This document shows positions 8,448 through 15,718 of a stretch of DNA of 64,000 bases, piece after piece. Location of the stretch: positions 1 to 64,000 of the forward strand of contig NZ_JAMXLY010000004.1 of assembly GCF_024054555.1 (NCBI RefSeq), read 5' to 3'. The notes below the pieces were generated by a model, which searched no databases, had not been told where the DNA came from, and saw nothing but the letters and a program-made list of their open reading frames with translations. This DNA is from Segatella cerevisiae. GTDB lineage: Bacteria; Bacteroidota; Bacteroidia; Bacteroidales; Bacteroidaceae. Position 1 is the first letter of the stretch. Every line of letters starts with the position of its first letter. The translations under genes were made by a program, and so were the position numbers.

Positions 8448-8978
8448 ATGGGACAAAAGAAATTAATCATAGTCGCTCATCCTAACATCAGGCAGTCTGC
8501 AATCAACAAGAGATGGGTTGAAGAAGTCAGTAAATATCCTCAGGACTACACCGTGCATAACATCTACGATGCATATCCTGACTGGAAGATAGACGTAGAG
8601 AAAGAACAGCATCTCCTGGAACAGTACGATACGATCGTTTTCCAGTATCCGATGTTCTGGTTCAACTGTCCTCCTTTGGTGAAGAAGTACTTGGATGATG
8701 TTTTTGCATACGGCTGGGCTTTCGGCTCCAAAGGCATCAAGTTGAGAGGAAAGAAATTTGCCATAGCAGTATCTACCGGCAACAGTGCCTCAGACTACCA
8801 GGTGGACGGCAGATGCCACATTACGGTCGGCAGCCTTTTACAGCCTTTCAAGACAACGGCTGAGTTCTGCGGTATGACCTACGAGGGCTTTCATACATTG
8901 AATGGCCGTCCGCATGTGACTCCAGAAATACTTGAAGAAGATGCGAAAGCATATCTCTCATTTCTAAGAAGTCTGTAA
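8448..8978 (+). CDS. NAD(P)H:quinone oxidoreductase, flavodoxin fold (KefF/YwrO/MdaB type)
   Basis: A 176-residue cytosolic flavoprotein, the usual length for the family. It starts with the flavodoxin beta strand and loop KLIIVAHPN. It has the family motif DTIVFQYPMFWFNCPPLVKKYLDDVF (about 62-87) followed by GWAFG, which form the FMN/FAD and quinone site. It is expected to reduce quinones or related electrophiles with NAD(P)H by two-electron transfer. It is divergently placed against the HxlR gene, with an operator and promoter between them. The paralog at 9280 is about 75-80 percent identical, so this is a recent tandem duplication. The substrate is not determinable from sequence; an electrophile or quinone stress role is inferred from the HxlR context. 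Confidence 0.9.
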   Translation: MGQKKLIIVAHPNIRQSAINKRWVEEVSKYPQDYTVHNIYDAYPDWKIDVEKEQHLLEQYDTIVFQYPMFWFNCPPLVKKYLDDVFAYGWAFGSKGIKLRGKKFAIAVSTGNSASDYQVDGRCHITVGSLLQPFKTTAEFCGMTYEGFHTLNGRPHVTPEILEEDAKAYLSFLRSL

Positions 8979-9034
8979 GTTTCCAGCGTAAAAGTTTCTG
9001 CCCATAGTCTGATATTCTCTATGGGAGGAAACTT
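8977..9034 (+). terminator. Nested hairpin after first oxidoreductase gene
   Basis: Outer arms AAGTTTCC (8977-8984) and GGAAACTT (9027-9034) enclose inner arms CCCATAG (9001-9007) and CTATGGG (9019-9025). There is no T run after it, so it may stabilise the 3' end rather than act as a strong terminator. Confidence 0.45.
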
Positions 9035-9169
9035 GCGTTCAATAAAAAATAGGAGGGCAGAATTCTTCTATTTCGGATGGAAACCGTCATTGGAAAATGA
9101 TAACGTCACATTTTTTCTGAAAAATATTATTTCTTCATCTCCTTTATTTTATACGAAGTACCCCTTTTA

Positions 9170-9191
9170 GTAACTATGTTACCTAGAGGTA
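9170..9191. promoter_or_regulatory. Probable HxlR operator 2
   Basis: GTAAC-TAT-GTTAC (9170-9182, perfect) overlaps TACCT-AG-AGGTA (9180-9191, perfect). It has the same order, spacing and position before the -33 box as operator 1. Confidence 0.65.
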
Positions 9192-9196
9192 GGTTC

Positions 9197-9227
9197 TTGC
9201 GTGGATGGATAAAAAGAAGTAATTTTG
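9197..9227 (+). promoter_or_regulatory. Promoter of second oxidoreductase gene
   Basis: TTG (9197-9199), 20 nt, TAATTTTG (9220-9227). The geometry relative to the operator is the same as in the first copy, so the duplication included the control region. Confidence 0.7.
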
Positions 9228-9279
9228 CAATCAATATCAAAACAAAGTGTTTTGAATTCTCAAGTTATAAAAAATCATT

Positions 9280-9810
9280 ATGGGACAAAAAAAATTAGTC
9301 ATTTTAGCCCATCCTGACATGCAGGACTCGGTTATCAACAAGAGATGGGTGGAGGAAATCTCCAAGTATCCTCAGGAATTTACCCTTCATAATATCTATG
9401 AACTGTATCCTGACTGGAAGATAGACGTGGAGAAAGAGCAGCATCTCCTGGAGCAATACGATACGATTGTGTTCCAGTATCCCATGTTCTGGTTCAACTG
9501 CACCCCTCTTTTGAAGAAATATCTGGACGACGTGTTCCTCCATGGTTGGGCATTCGGTTCCAACGGTACAAAACTGAGAGGGAAGAAACTTGCGATTGCT
9601 GTGTCTACGGGGAGTAGTGCCTCTGATTATCAGTTGGACGGCAAAAACCAGGTCACTATTGAAGGTCTCCTGCAGCCTTTCAAGACGACGGCACTGTTCT
9701 GTGGCATGACTTATGAGGGTTTTCACACGCTGAACGACAGCCATAACGTGACTGCGGATGAACTGGAAGCAAATACAAAAGCATATATCTCCTTTTTGAG
9801 GAAAGTCTGA
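9280..9810 (+). CDS. NAD(P)H:quinone oxidoreductase, second tandem copy
   Basis: 176 residues, the same length and organisation as the product of 8448-8978: KLVILAHPD at the start, DTIVFQYPMFWFNCTPLLKKYL in the middle, GWAFGSNGTKLRG after it. Differences are spread over the whole length, mostly conservative (for example Asn-Cys-Pro-Pro to Asn-Cys-Thr-Pro in the substrate-facing motif and different residues near the C terminus), so substrate range may have begun to diverge. It is expressed from its own operator-promoter (9170-9227) and followed by a terminator hairpin at 9831-9875. It is not simply read through from the first copy, since about 300 nt with a nested hairpin separate them. Confidence 0.9.
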   Translation: MGQKKLVILAHPDMQDSVINKRWVEEISKYPQEFTLHNIYELYPDWKIDVEKEQHLLEQYDTIVFQYPMFWFNCTPLLKKYLDDVFLHGWAFGSNGTKLRGKKLAIAVSTGSSASDYQLDGKNQVTIEGLLQPFKTTALFCGMTYEGFHTLNDSHNVTADELEANTKAYISFLRKV

Positions 9811-9830
9811 TCTGACTCCTTCCGGTTGGG

Positions 9831-9875
9831 ATTCCTCCCTATAAGCGTGTAGACAAACTCTTATGGGGAGGAGTT
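9831..9875 (+). terminator. Terminator after second oxidoreductase gene
   Basis: Arms CCTCCCTATAAG (9834-9845) and CTTATGGGGAGG (9860-9871), one G-T pair, followed by T-rich sequence. Confidence 0.6.
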
Positions 9876-10671
9876 CTTGTTCTATAGCCTAGTGCCGCTC
9901 TGTCTGTCCTTTGAAGATGCGTCAATAGGTCATCCGCATTTTCTGATTCATGTCACCAAATAAAGTAAACAGGAGTAGTGGAGGTCTGAATACGGGCAAA
10001 ACGAATGTTCTGTTTTACTTTAAAATTGATTATTTGTAAAATGCGATACTAAATCATGTTAATATTGGATGATTTAGTGTATTCGTTAACATATTTCCTT
10101 TGATTTTTACAAAATATTTAATAACTTTGCTTTTATATATAAAAAATCAAGGTATTTTTACACTATAGGATAAGCATGAAGGTTCGTATTCAGGGTTAGG
10201 GAGCAGATACAATTCGTGTTTGTGTAGTAAATATACTTAAAAATGCTTATTCGATAGTTTTTTATTTGAGCACTTATAGGTGCTAATGTCAAGTGTCAAT
10301 AAATTCTTTAGAAATCAGAAGCAGAAGTTGACTGCGAATAATTTTGAAAGTCTTCTGATGGATAAAGAGTTTGTCGAGAAGGGCAGAAAGAGTGTCTGTC
10401 TCTGGCAAGGGAATCTGCAGAACTATAGTTCTGTGCAGATTTCAATTGCTGGTTTTTGATCAAAGTCAGAGAAGCGGACATGGTTTTTCTGAATATCCCA
10501 AGGTGCTTTGTGAACGGTGATATAGGGCAGTAGAGTGGTCCTGTCTTGTCGTGTTATAAACGAGTCGTTTCAATGAGGAAGACTACTTGTTTATCGTCAT
10601 TTTCAAGTTGGCAAGAAGCTGTCAGTTCAGACAAAAATACCACCAAGGACCATCACAGTCTGTGATCCACC
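9876..10671. other. Gene-poor region with hairpins
   Basis: About 800 nt with little coding signal apart from the short ORF at 10286-10459. It has a 10-bp perfect inverted repeat ACTAAATCAT / ATGATTTAGT (10048-10057 with 10069-10078). A TAACTTTG box at 10132-10139 has a TTTG 29 nt upstream, too far for a normal promoter. The base composition before 10300 is AT-rich. Confidence 0.4.
10286..10459 (+). CDS. Candidate 57-residue small protein
   Basis: ATG at 10286 to TGA at 10457-10459. The product starts MSSVNKFFRNQKQKLTANNF and later contains MDKEFVEKGRKSVCLWQGN; the mix of charged and aromatic residues looks like real protein. I recognise no family. A 5-bp hairpin AGCAC-N6-GTGCT (10269-10284) sits one base before the ATG and could mask initiation. 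No good promoter is adjacent. It could also be the start of a decayed gene. Confidence 0.3.
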   Translation: MSSVNKFFRNQKQKLTANNFESLLMDKEFVEKGRKSVCLWQGNLQNYSSVQISIAGF

Positions 10672-10884
10672 TTATTTGAATAAAGCTTTGAGGATATCGC
10701 CCAACCCGAAGGTCGTACGGCGATAGACTCTGTTGTAAATGGACTTTTTGGGATGAAACAACAATCCCATCCCTTTCCGTCCATAACCTGGGATAATGGC
10801 ACGTTTAATCGCTCTTTTTGCCCGTCCTGTCGTCCTGGCACTGATACTCCTCTTCAATGAAGGACTTCTGAATCCGTATTTCAT
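10672..10884 (-). CDS. Small basic protein of unknown function
   Basis: 70 residues, strongly basic and Gly-rich: MKYGFRSPSLKRSISARTTG at the start, then a run of Arg/Lys/Ala, then GYGRKGMGLLFHPKKSIYN near the middle and a short amphipathic end. I recall similar short proteins, with the same order of a Ser-Ile-Ser-Ala-Arg-Thr segment and a Gly-Lys/Arg-Lys-Gly-Met-Gly segment, from Firmicutes and mobile DNA; that memory cannot be checked here. No catalytic motif, signal peptide or membrane helix. A -7 box TAATTTTG lies at 10915-10908, 24 nt before the start, without a well-spaced -33 element. It stands alone. Nucleic-acid or ribosome binding is possible from the charge but is only a guess. Confidence 0.55.
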   Translation of the reverse strand: MKYGFRSPSLKRSISARTTGRAKRAIKRAIIPGYGRKGMGLLFHPKKSIYNRVYRRTTFGLGDILKALFK

Positions 10885-11092
10885 ACGTAAAATATTTTAT
10901 ACACTTGCAAAATTACAAAATACATTTGAATATCAGTTGTCAATCGTCCGGGAAAAACTGGAAATTTTTTATCATCACTTCTTTTTCACAGAGGACTTCG
11001 TTCCTATCACAATCCACACATAAATGCTTTATATGTATGAAAAATCAATATTCGTCATGTATATTGGCATCTGATTTCATCCATTTTGGGTA

Positions 11093-11123
11093 TTGCCCAT
11101 GTTGCGATTAAACCTTAACTTTG
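11093..11123 (+). promoter_or_regulatory. Promoter of the ZinT-like gene
   Basis: TTG (11093-11095), 20 nt, TAACTTTG (11116-11123). Confidence 0.75.
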
Positions 11124-11150
11124 AAACCAATCTTTTAAAACAATAATAAA

Positions 11151-11879
11151 ATGAGAGATCATAATATGAAAAGAAGAGTTCTTGGGATTGCAGCATTGCT
11201 ATTTGCTGTATGTATGACCGTTACGGCAGGTAACAATGCAGGTTCATCTCAACCGACACCCTTGCAAATCAAGCAGAAGGGTACCTATATCGTCTTGTTT
11301 TCCCAGCGGGGAATCAATGCCTCAAAGTGGGACAAACTGTGGTTGTCGGAAGTAGCAAAGTATGTGGGGCAGGACAAGGCACAGGAGACCGTCGACTATC
11401 TGAAAAGTACCGTTGGCGGATCTGTCATCGGAAGCGAGGCTACCGCAAAGTATGGTGATTATACCAATGACAACACTGACTTCAGCGGGAAGTTTCAGTT
11501 TGATTGCCATTTCAGAAACGGACTGGTGAAACTCATTTTCAATGGCAAGAACATCACAGGCCTGGATGCCAACGGCAGGAAGGTATTCTCGCACAATTAT
11601 TCAGAAGTTGGTTATAATAAGGTCTTTGACGGTCATGAATACAAGAGTGACGATGGCAACAAGGATGAATTCACCTATTTTGTCTCGTTGTCCGATAATC
11701 CCATCGACACTTATCACATCGAGTTCCGTTATGGCAGTGACCTGACCCAGTTGACAGAGTACAGGACAGGCAAGTATGCTTATTGGATGTGTGCCGGTGT
11801 GCGTGAAGGCAATGATGCCGATTGTGAAGGCGCCATCAAATTGTTTGTTAAGGAAAACTTGTCCAAAAAGAGTAAGTAA
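11151..11879 (+). CDS. Exported ZinT-like (YodA/calycin) protein
   Basis: 242 residues from the ATG at 11151; the internal ATG at 11166 gives a more typical signal peptide (MKRRVLGIAALLFAVCMTVT, cleavage after a following Ala-Gly). The mature part resembles ZinT: an early SKWDKLWLSEV segment like the family's SDWDGVWQSV, a central beta-rich part around FDCHFRNGLVKLIFNGKNI, and the late TYHIEFRYGSDLTQLTEY region that corresponds to the metal-site strand and Met/Asn-rich helix of ZinT. Only one of the usual cluster of His ligands is clearly kept (the His in TYHIEF), and there is no His-rich N terminus, so metal binding is uncertain. It is a single gene with a clean promoter (11093-11123) and terminator. 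Periplasmic location is expected; zinc handling is inference. Confidence 0.6.
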   Translation: MRDHNMKRRVLGIAALLFAVCMTVTAGNNAGSSQPTPLQIKQKGTYIVLFSQRGINASKWDKLWLSEVAKYVGQDKAQETVDYLKSTVGGSVIGSEATAKYGDYTNDNTDFSGKFQFDCHFRNGLVKLIFNGKNITGLDANGRKVFSHNYSEVGYNKVFDGHEYKSDDGNKDEFTYFVSLSDNPIDTYHIEFRYGSDLTQLTEYRTGKYAYWMCAGVREGNDADCEGAIKLFVKENLSKKSK

Positions 11880-11921
11880 TTGATTGACCATCTCTTCCTT
11901 GACGAAGAAAATTGCAATAAA

Positions 11922-11956
11922 AAAGCCAGGTAATTGAAGAACAATTATCTGGCTTT
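11922..11956. terminator. Bidirectional terminator
   Basis: 15-bp stem (11922-11936 with 11942-11956, one mismatch) and 5-nt loop. T-rich sequence follows on the plus strand and T-rich sequence on the minus strand, so it can end both the ZinT-like gene and the tRNA-Lys transcript. Confidence 0.75.
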
Positions 11957-11974
11957 CTGTATGTTTTCATCACG

Positions 11975-12047
11975 TGCGCCCTTAGGGATTCGAACCCTAG
12001 ACCCACTGATTAAGAGTCAGTTGCTCTACCAACTGAGCTAAGGGCGC
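11975..12047 (-). tRNA. tRNA-Lys(CTT), copy 2
   Basis: 73 nt, complete cloverleaf, 7-bp acceptor GCGCCCT/AGGGCGC, discriminator A, T loop TTCGAAT, anticodon loop CTCTTAA giving CTT. No encoded CCA. Downstream member of an identical tandem pair. Confidence 0.95.
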
Positions 12048-12071
12048 TGAAAAAGCAATCCATGTCGTTTG

Positions 12072-12144
12072 TGCGCCCTTAGGGATTCGAACCCTAGACC
12101 CACTGATTAAGAGTCAGTTGCTCTACCAACTGAGCTAAGGGCGC
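12072..12144 (-). tRNA. tRNA-Lys(CTT), copy 1
   Basis: Identical in sequence to the copy at 11975-12047 and 24 nt upstream of it; promoter at 12194-12224. Confidence 0.95.
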
Positions 12145-12193
12145 AAGTGCTTCCTTCGATGTCATCAAAGGCTTCCAGCCTGAATTGCGAGTG

Positions 12194-12224
12194 CAAAGGT
12201 AGTGAGTTTTTTAGAGACTACCAA
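12194..12224 (-). promoter_or_regulatory. Promoter of the tRNA-Lys pair
   Basis: Minus strand TTG (12224-12222), 20 nt, TACCTTTG (12201-12194), then CACTCG. The 14-mer TACCTTTGCACTCG recurs at the tRNA-Asp and tRNA-Pro promoters. Confidence 0.8.
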
Positions 12225-12300
12225 ACTTTTGTCTTGCTTTTTTCTTTGTCCAAACGTTTTTCTGCGTGAGGTGAATCGTCGGACAGAAAAGGCTGTTGCC

Positions 12301-13923
12301 TCAATATTGGCTATGATTCAGGGCAAAAGTGCCTATCCTGTGGGTGACACCTTTCCGGTTCAAAGAATGAAGTGTATACATCCCATTGGGGATGCGCCGG
12401 ACATCCAGCGTGCGACCTGACCATTTCTCAGAAGTGACGATCTGCCCCTCCAAGGTCTTGATGACCAGGACATCAGCGTCATACATTTTCTGGTCAGGCA
12501 ACAGGAGTCGGCTTCCGTCACATCTCAAGAGGGGTATGCTGAGGAAAGGACCTGCGTCCTGCTTTTCAGGAGTCCTGATCTCTCTTCCAAAGCGGTCCAT
12601 CGCAACAACCTTGTAATAATGATTCCCGAGTTTTTTACAGTAGTCTTCCATTTGTGGCTTCGGCAGACGGGCTGCAATCAGATTGCGGGCGTCGTCGATG
12701 TCGACTTGCGTTTCAGGACTGACGTAAATATTATAGGTCGTATCGGTGGGCACCGTCTTCTCCCATGTCATCGGAGGTACGAGAGAAGGGTAGCGGTTGA
12801 ACGTCTTGGAACTGAAGTCATAGATGCCCTGTACATTATCTGTCAGGAACTTGCTTCTGAAAAAAGCCTGGCCGATATGGTAAAGTCGGCTTTGATACAT
12901 TTCGCGTGTAATATCCCCTAATCTCCAGTTGCCTTCTTTCGGATCCAGAAAATAAATGCCCAGACCGGGGGCAATGATCTTCTTGTCACTCTGTTCTGCC
13001 CAGTCGAGGGCAAAGGGGTAGAACTGTTCATCCTTGAAGTACATCATCGGGAAGAGTTCATCCATGAGGCCTTCCTTGAGCCAAGCCTGGGCATCCTGAC
13101 ACACTCTCGAATAGGCATTCCACCCGTGGCTCCAATAGCGGGGGAGGTCACTGAACTTCCCGATGGGAGAGCAACTCATTTTCACCCACGGTTTTTCAGA
13201 CTTTACCGCATCATGGATCTTTCTGACAATAGAAGTGATGTAGTCCCTGCCTTGGGCTTCGCTGACACGGCGTTTCCAAGTTTCCGGATATCTGATATAG
13301 TCCAGATTAATCCCGTCAATATCATAGTTGTGTGTGATCTCCCGGCAGATCTTGGCAAGATAATCACCCGTCCGGGCATCTTCCGGATTCATATAACCTT
13401 CATCCCCGATGCGTCTGATGAGACCGGGAAAGCGCTTGCGGAGCGTCCGGCATCCGAGTTTGTTCCATTTCCCCACGGGCATGGTGACGACCCACGCATG
13501 GACTTCCATGCCCCTCTTGTGACATTCATCGATAGCGAAGGCAAGGGCATCGTATCCTGGACTTCTGCCCGGGAATCCGGAGAGGCATCCGTCCCAAGGC
13601 TCATATTCAGAAGGGTAGATCATGGTGCCGCGGATACGCGTTTGGAGGATCACGGTATTGATGTTCGCTTTTGCCAACTGATCCAGGATATCCCTCAGTT
13701 CCTGTTGCTGTCTGGCCATAGATCGGGGCGACTGGGAATAAGAATGTGGCCAGTCCAGGCCACCTATTGTCGTGAGCCAGACGGCCCTAGCTTCGTATTT
13801 GGGTGTCCCGAAAGAGAGCAGGGCATCCCAAGAAGACGTTGCTTTTGCGTTGCCTGCTGCAGGCTGCGCATAAGTTATTGCGATAAAAGGTAAAAGTAAG
13901 AGGAAGATATAGAATCGGCGCAT
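12301..13923 (-). CDS. GHL10-family glycosidase-like protein
   Basis: 540 residues from the ATG at 13923. The longer frame starting at 13941 is excluded because its first codon overlaps the -7 box. Signal peptide MRRFYIFLLLLPFIAITYAQ. The catalytic region (about 45-390) is the GHL10/DUF187 (YngK-like) TIM barrel: EARAVWLTTIGGLDWP at the start, EVHAWVVTMP, the conserved strand DIDGINLDYIRYPETW with the family's Asp, and LFPMMYF. The C-terminal 140 residues look like a fibronectin/immunoglobulin-like beta domain followed by a short PorSS-like sorting-type end. Exported, probably acting on envelope or external glycans; the substrate of this family is not established to my knowledge. A single gene with its own promoter. 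Confidence 0.85.
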   Translation of the reverse strand: MRRFYIFLLLLPFIAITYAQPAAGNAKATSSWDALLSFGTPKYEARAVWLTTIGGLDWPHSYSQSPRSMARQQQELRDILDQLAKANINTVILQTRIRGTMIYPSEYEPWDGCLSGFPGRSPGYDALAFAIDECHKRGMEVHAWVVTMPVGKWNKLGCRTLRKRFPGLIRRIGDEGYMNPEDARTGDYLAKICREITHNYDIDGINLDYIRYPETWKRRVSEAQGRDYITSIVRKIHDAVKSEKPWVKMSCSPIGKFSDLPRYWSHGWNAYSRVCQDAQAWLKEGLMDELFPMMYFKDEQFYPFALDWAEQSDKKIIAPGLGIYFLDPKEGNWRLGDITREMYQSRLYHIGQAFFRSKFLTDNVQGIYDFSSKTFNRYPSLVPPMTWEKTVPTDTTYNIYVSPETQVDIDDARNLIAARLPKPQMEDYCKKLGNHYYKVVAMDRFGREIRTPEKQDAGPFLSIPLLRCDGSRLLLPDQKMYDADVLVIKTLEGQIVTSEKWSGRTLDVRRIPNGMYTLHSLNRKGVTHRIGTFALNHSQY

Positions 13924-13940
13924 TTCATTTAATTTGCTCA

Positions 13941-13970
13941 CAAAGGTACTGATAATTTTCCTTTTTCCAA
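13941..13970 (-). promoter_or_regulatory. Promoter of the GHL10 gene
   Basis: Minus strand TTG (13970-13968), 19 nt, TACCTTTG (13948-13941). It predicts a start near 13935 and a leader of about 12 nt, which fixes the ATG at 13923. Confidence 0.7.
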
Positions 13971-14220
13971 ATTAAATTCTTAATTTTGCAAAGATAAACT
14001 GACGGGTCTGCCAGACCTTTGACACTATTTCCGGTGTGAGGTGAGCCGGTTAAACTGCGGTCCTTTCTTTCGGAAAATTCCAATGCAGACGCATGCGACC
14101 GGTGTCAGAGATCTTCCAGTTGTCGATTCTCCTAAGCGGATTTCTCGTTGGTGACAGTGGAATGATGAGTGTGGGAGAACAGAGGTCAGGGTAATCTTAT
14201 GATAGCGGCATCAAATCAAT

Positions 14221-14832
14221 ATGGAACAACAATATCCTTCAAAACTTTTAGAGCGGGCGGTATCCGAATTTTCCAAATTACCGGGGATAGGCAGGAAGAC
14301 GGCTTTGCGTCTGGTCCTGAACTTGTTGCGTCAGAGCGATGCTGCTGTGGAGCAGTTTGCTGATGCCATCTCTGACTTGAAAAAGAATGTCAAGTATTGC
14401 AAGATATGTCACAATATCAGTGATACGGACATCTGTTCCATCTGTTCCGATCCCCATCGTGATGCCTCAACCGTTTGTATCGTCGAGAACATCCAGGATG
14501 TGATGGCGATAGAGAACACGATGCAGTATCATGGCCTCTACCATGTTCTGGGCGGGTTGATCTCGCCGGTCGACGGGATAGGTCCGAATGATATAGAGAT
14601 CGATTCTCTGGTCAAGCGAGTCGCCTCGGGAGATGTCAAAGAAGTGATATTCGCGTTGAGCAGTACCATGGAAGGAGACACGACAAATTTCTATATTTCC
14701 AGGAAACTGTCGCCCTATCCTGTCAGGATGAGCGTGATTGCCAGAGGCATATCTGTGGGGAATGAAATCGAATATACCGATGAGGTCACTTTAGGCCGTT
14801 CAATCTTAAGTCGTACACCTTTTGAAAAATAA
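14221..14832 (+). CDS. recR: Recombination protein RecR
   Basis: 203 residues, usual length. N-terminal helix-hairpin-helix ([20 protein letters not shown]), a C4 zinc finger ([16 protein letters not shown], about 57-72), then a Toprim domain with [14 protein letters not shown] and the family's Gly-rich [16 protein letters not shown]. RecR works with RecF/RecO in loading RecA at gaps. It is followed after 1 nt by a membrane protein gene, so the two are probably cotranscribed. The 225 nt before it show a -7-like TAATTTTG at 13981 without a good -33 box. Confidence 0.97.
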   Translation: MEQQYPSKLLERAVSEFSKLPGIGRKTALRLVLNLLRQSDAAVEQFADAISDLKKNVKYCKICHNISDTDICSICSDPHRDASTVCIVENIQDVMAIENTMQYHGLYHVLGGLISPVDGIGPNDIEIDSLVKRVASGDVKEVIFALSSTMEGDTTNFYISRKLSPYPVRMSVIARGISVGNEIEYTDEVTLGRSILSRTPFEK

Positions 14833-14833
14833 T

Positions 14834-15265
14834 ATGCGAAGAGTTCAGAGACGATTGATGACGAGTTTTCTCGGTTTGATGGCACTGAGTGTGCTTTTGG
14901 TAGTGGCAGGAGAATGGGGGTTGTTGCCTTTGTCTTTTCAGGTCTTCGGACCGGAGAGTGCCGGAGAAATCCAGTTTCTCTGCCAGACACTCCTGGAGAT
15001 TGCCACGATAGGCGTCATTCCACTTGCCTTGAGACTCTTCAAATTCAAAAAAGTGCACCAGGAGTTGGTCACGGATAAAGAAAAGGCCCTTTCCAAATGG
15101 GGGCTGTTGCGGATATTGATCCTCTTTGTGCCTCTTCTTTTCAATGTTCTTTTCTATTATGCTTCCATGACGCCCGGATTCGGGTATATGGGGATCATCC
15201 TGTTCCTTTGCTCCTTTTTCATCACTCCGACTAAGAGCAGATGCATGGATGACGTGGAAAACTGA
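14834..15265 (+). CDS. Small membrane protein
   Basis: 143 residues from the ATG at 14834; a longer frame uses a TTG inside recR and is less likely. Four hydrophobic segments: about 9-31 (LMTSFLGLMALSVLLVVAG), 48-66 (LCQTLLEIATIGVIPLALRL), 92-111 (LLRILILFVPLLFNVLFYYA) and 116-131. A basic, charged loop separates the second and third. No motif tells the function; it follows recR in what I recognise as a common Prevotella arrangement, but that recollection is unverified. Inner-membrane location is expected. Confidence 0.75.
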   Translation: MRRVQRRLMTSFLGLMALSVLLVVAGEWGLLPLSFQVFGPESAGEIQFLCQTLLEIATIGVIPLALRLFKFKKVHQELVTDKEKALSKWGLLRILILFVPLLFNVLFYYASMTPGFGYMGIILFLCSFFITPTKSRCMDDVEN

Positions 15266-15329
15266 GTCGTGTCCTCTATTCGTGGAGGATGGACGTGAAT
15301 GGGGGATAATCACCGGATTTTCGGGAAAT

Positions 15330-15359
15330 AAAAAACCTTCAAGATCATATCTTGAAGGT
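15330..15359 (-). terminator. Terminator of the tRNA-Asp transcript
   Basis: 11-bp perfect stem (15335-15345 with 15349-15359), 3-nt loop, followed on the minus strand by TTTTTT. Confidence 0.85.
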
Positions 15360-15362
15360 AAG

Positions 15363-15436
15363 CGGTACGTATGAGACTCGGACTCATGACCTCCTGCGTG
15401 ACAGGCAGGCATTCTAACCAACTGAACTAACGTACC
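15363..15436 (-). tRNA. tRNA-Asp(GTC), copy 2
   Basis: 74 nt, acceptor GGTACGT/ACGTACC, discriminator G, anticodon loop CTGTCAC giving GTC. The T loop is TCCGAGT instead of TTCGAGT: position 55, normally U (pseudouridine), is C in both copies. All other parts look regular. Confidence 0.93.
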
Positions 15437-15462
15437 AGTTGCAATGACTTGAGTTTGGCTGG

Positions 15463-15536
15463 CGGTACGTATGAGACTCGGACTCATGACCTCCTGCGTG
15501 ACAGGCAGGCATTCTAACCAACTGAACTAACGTACC
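15463..15536 (-). tRNA. tRNA-Asp(GTC), copy 1
   Basis: Same sequence as 15363-15436, including the C at position 55. Separated from it by 26 nt and driven by the promoter at 15569-15599. Confidence 0.93.
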
Positions 15537-15568
15537 TTTTGTTAACACTCATTTGTCAATTGCGAGTG

Positions 15569-15599
15569 CAAAGGTAGGGATTTTATTCTATATTTGCAA
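15569..15599 (-). promoter_or_regulatory. Promoter of the tRNA-Asp pair
   Basis: Minus strand TTG (15599-15597), 20 nt, TACCTTTG (15576-15569), followed by CACTCG. Confidence 0.8.
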
Positions 15600-15718
15600 A
15601 TATATCGCTGATTTTTTCTGCAAATAATGTGAAAAGTCTTCCAACAGATCAGGAGATGCCATCCTAGAATGACACCTCCCAGTATGTGAACGTCCGATAC
15701 CTCAGATTTTTCAAACCG

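Noticed and set aside
10132..10139. TAACTTTG as a promoter for the short ORF at 10286
   Set aside because: The nearest TTTG is 29 nt away instead of 19-21, and the distance to the ATG is about 150 nt.
13126..13893. 255-codon plus-strand ORF opposite the GHL10 gene
   Set aside because: Antisense to a protein with a clear signal peptide and family motifs, no promoter or protein-like features of its own.
14786..15487. 233-codon minus-strand ORF
   Set aside because: It covers two tRNA genes, a terminator and the antisense of a membrane-protein gene.
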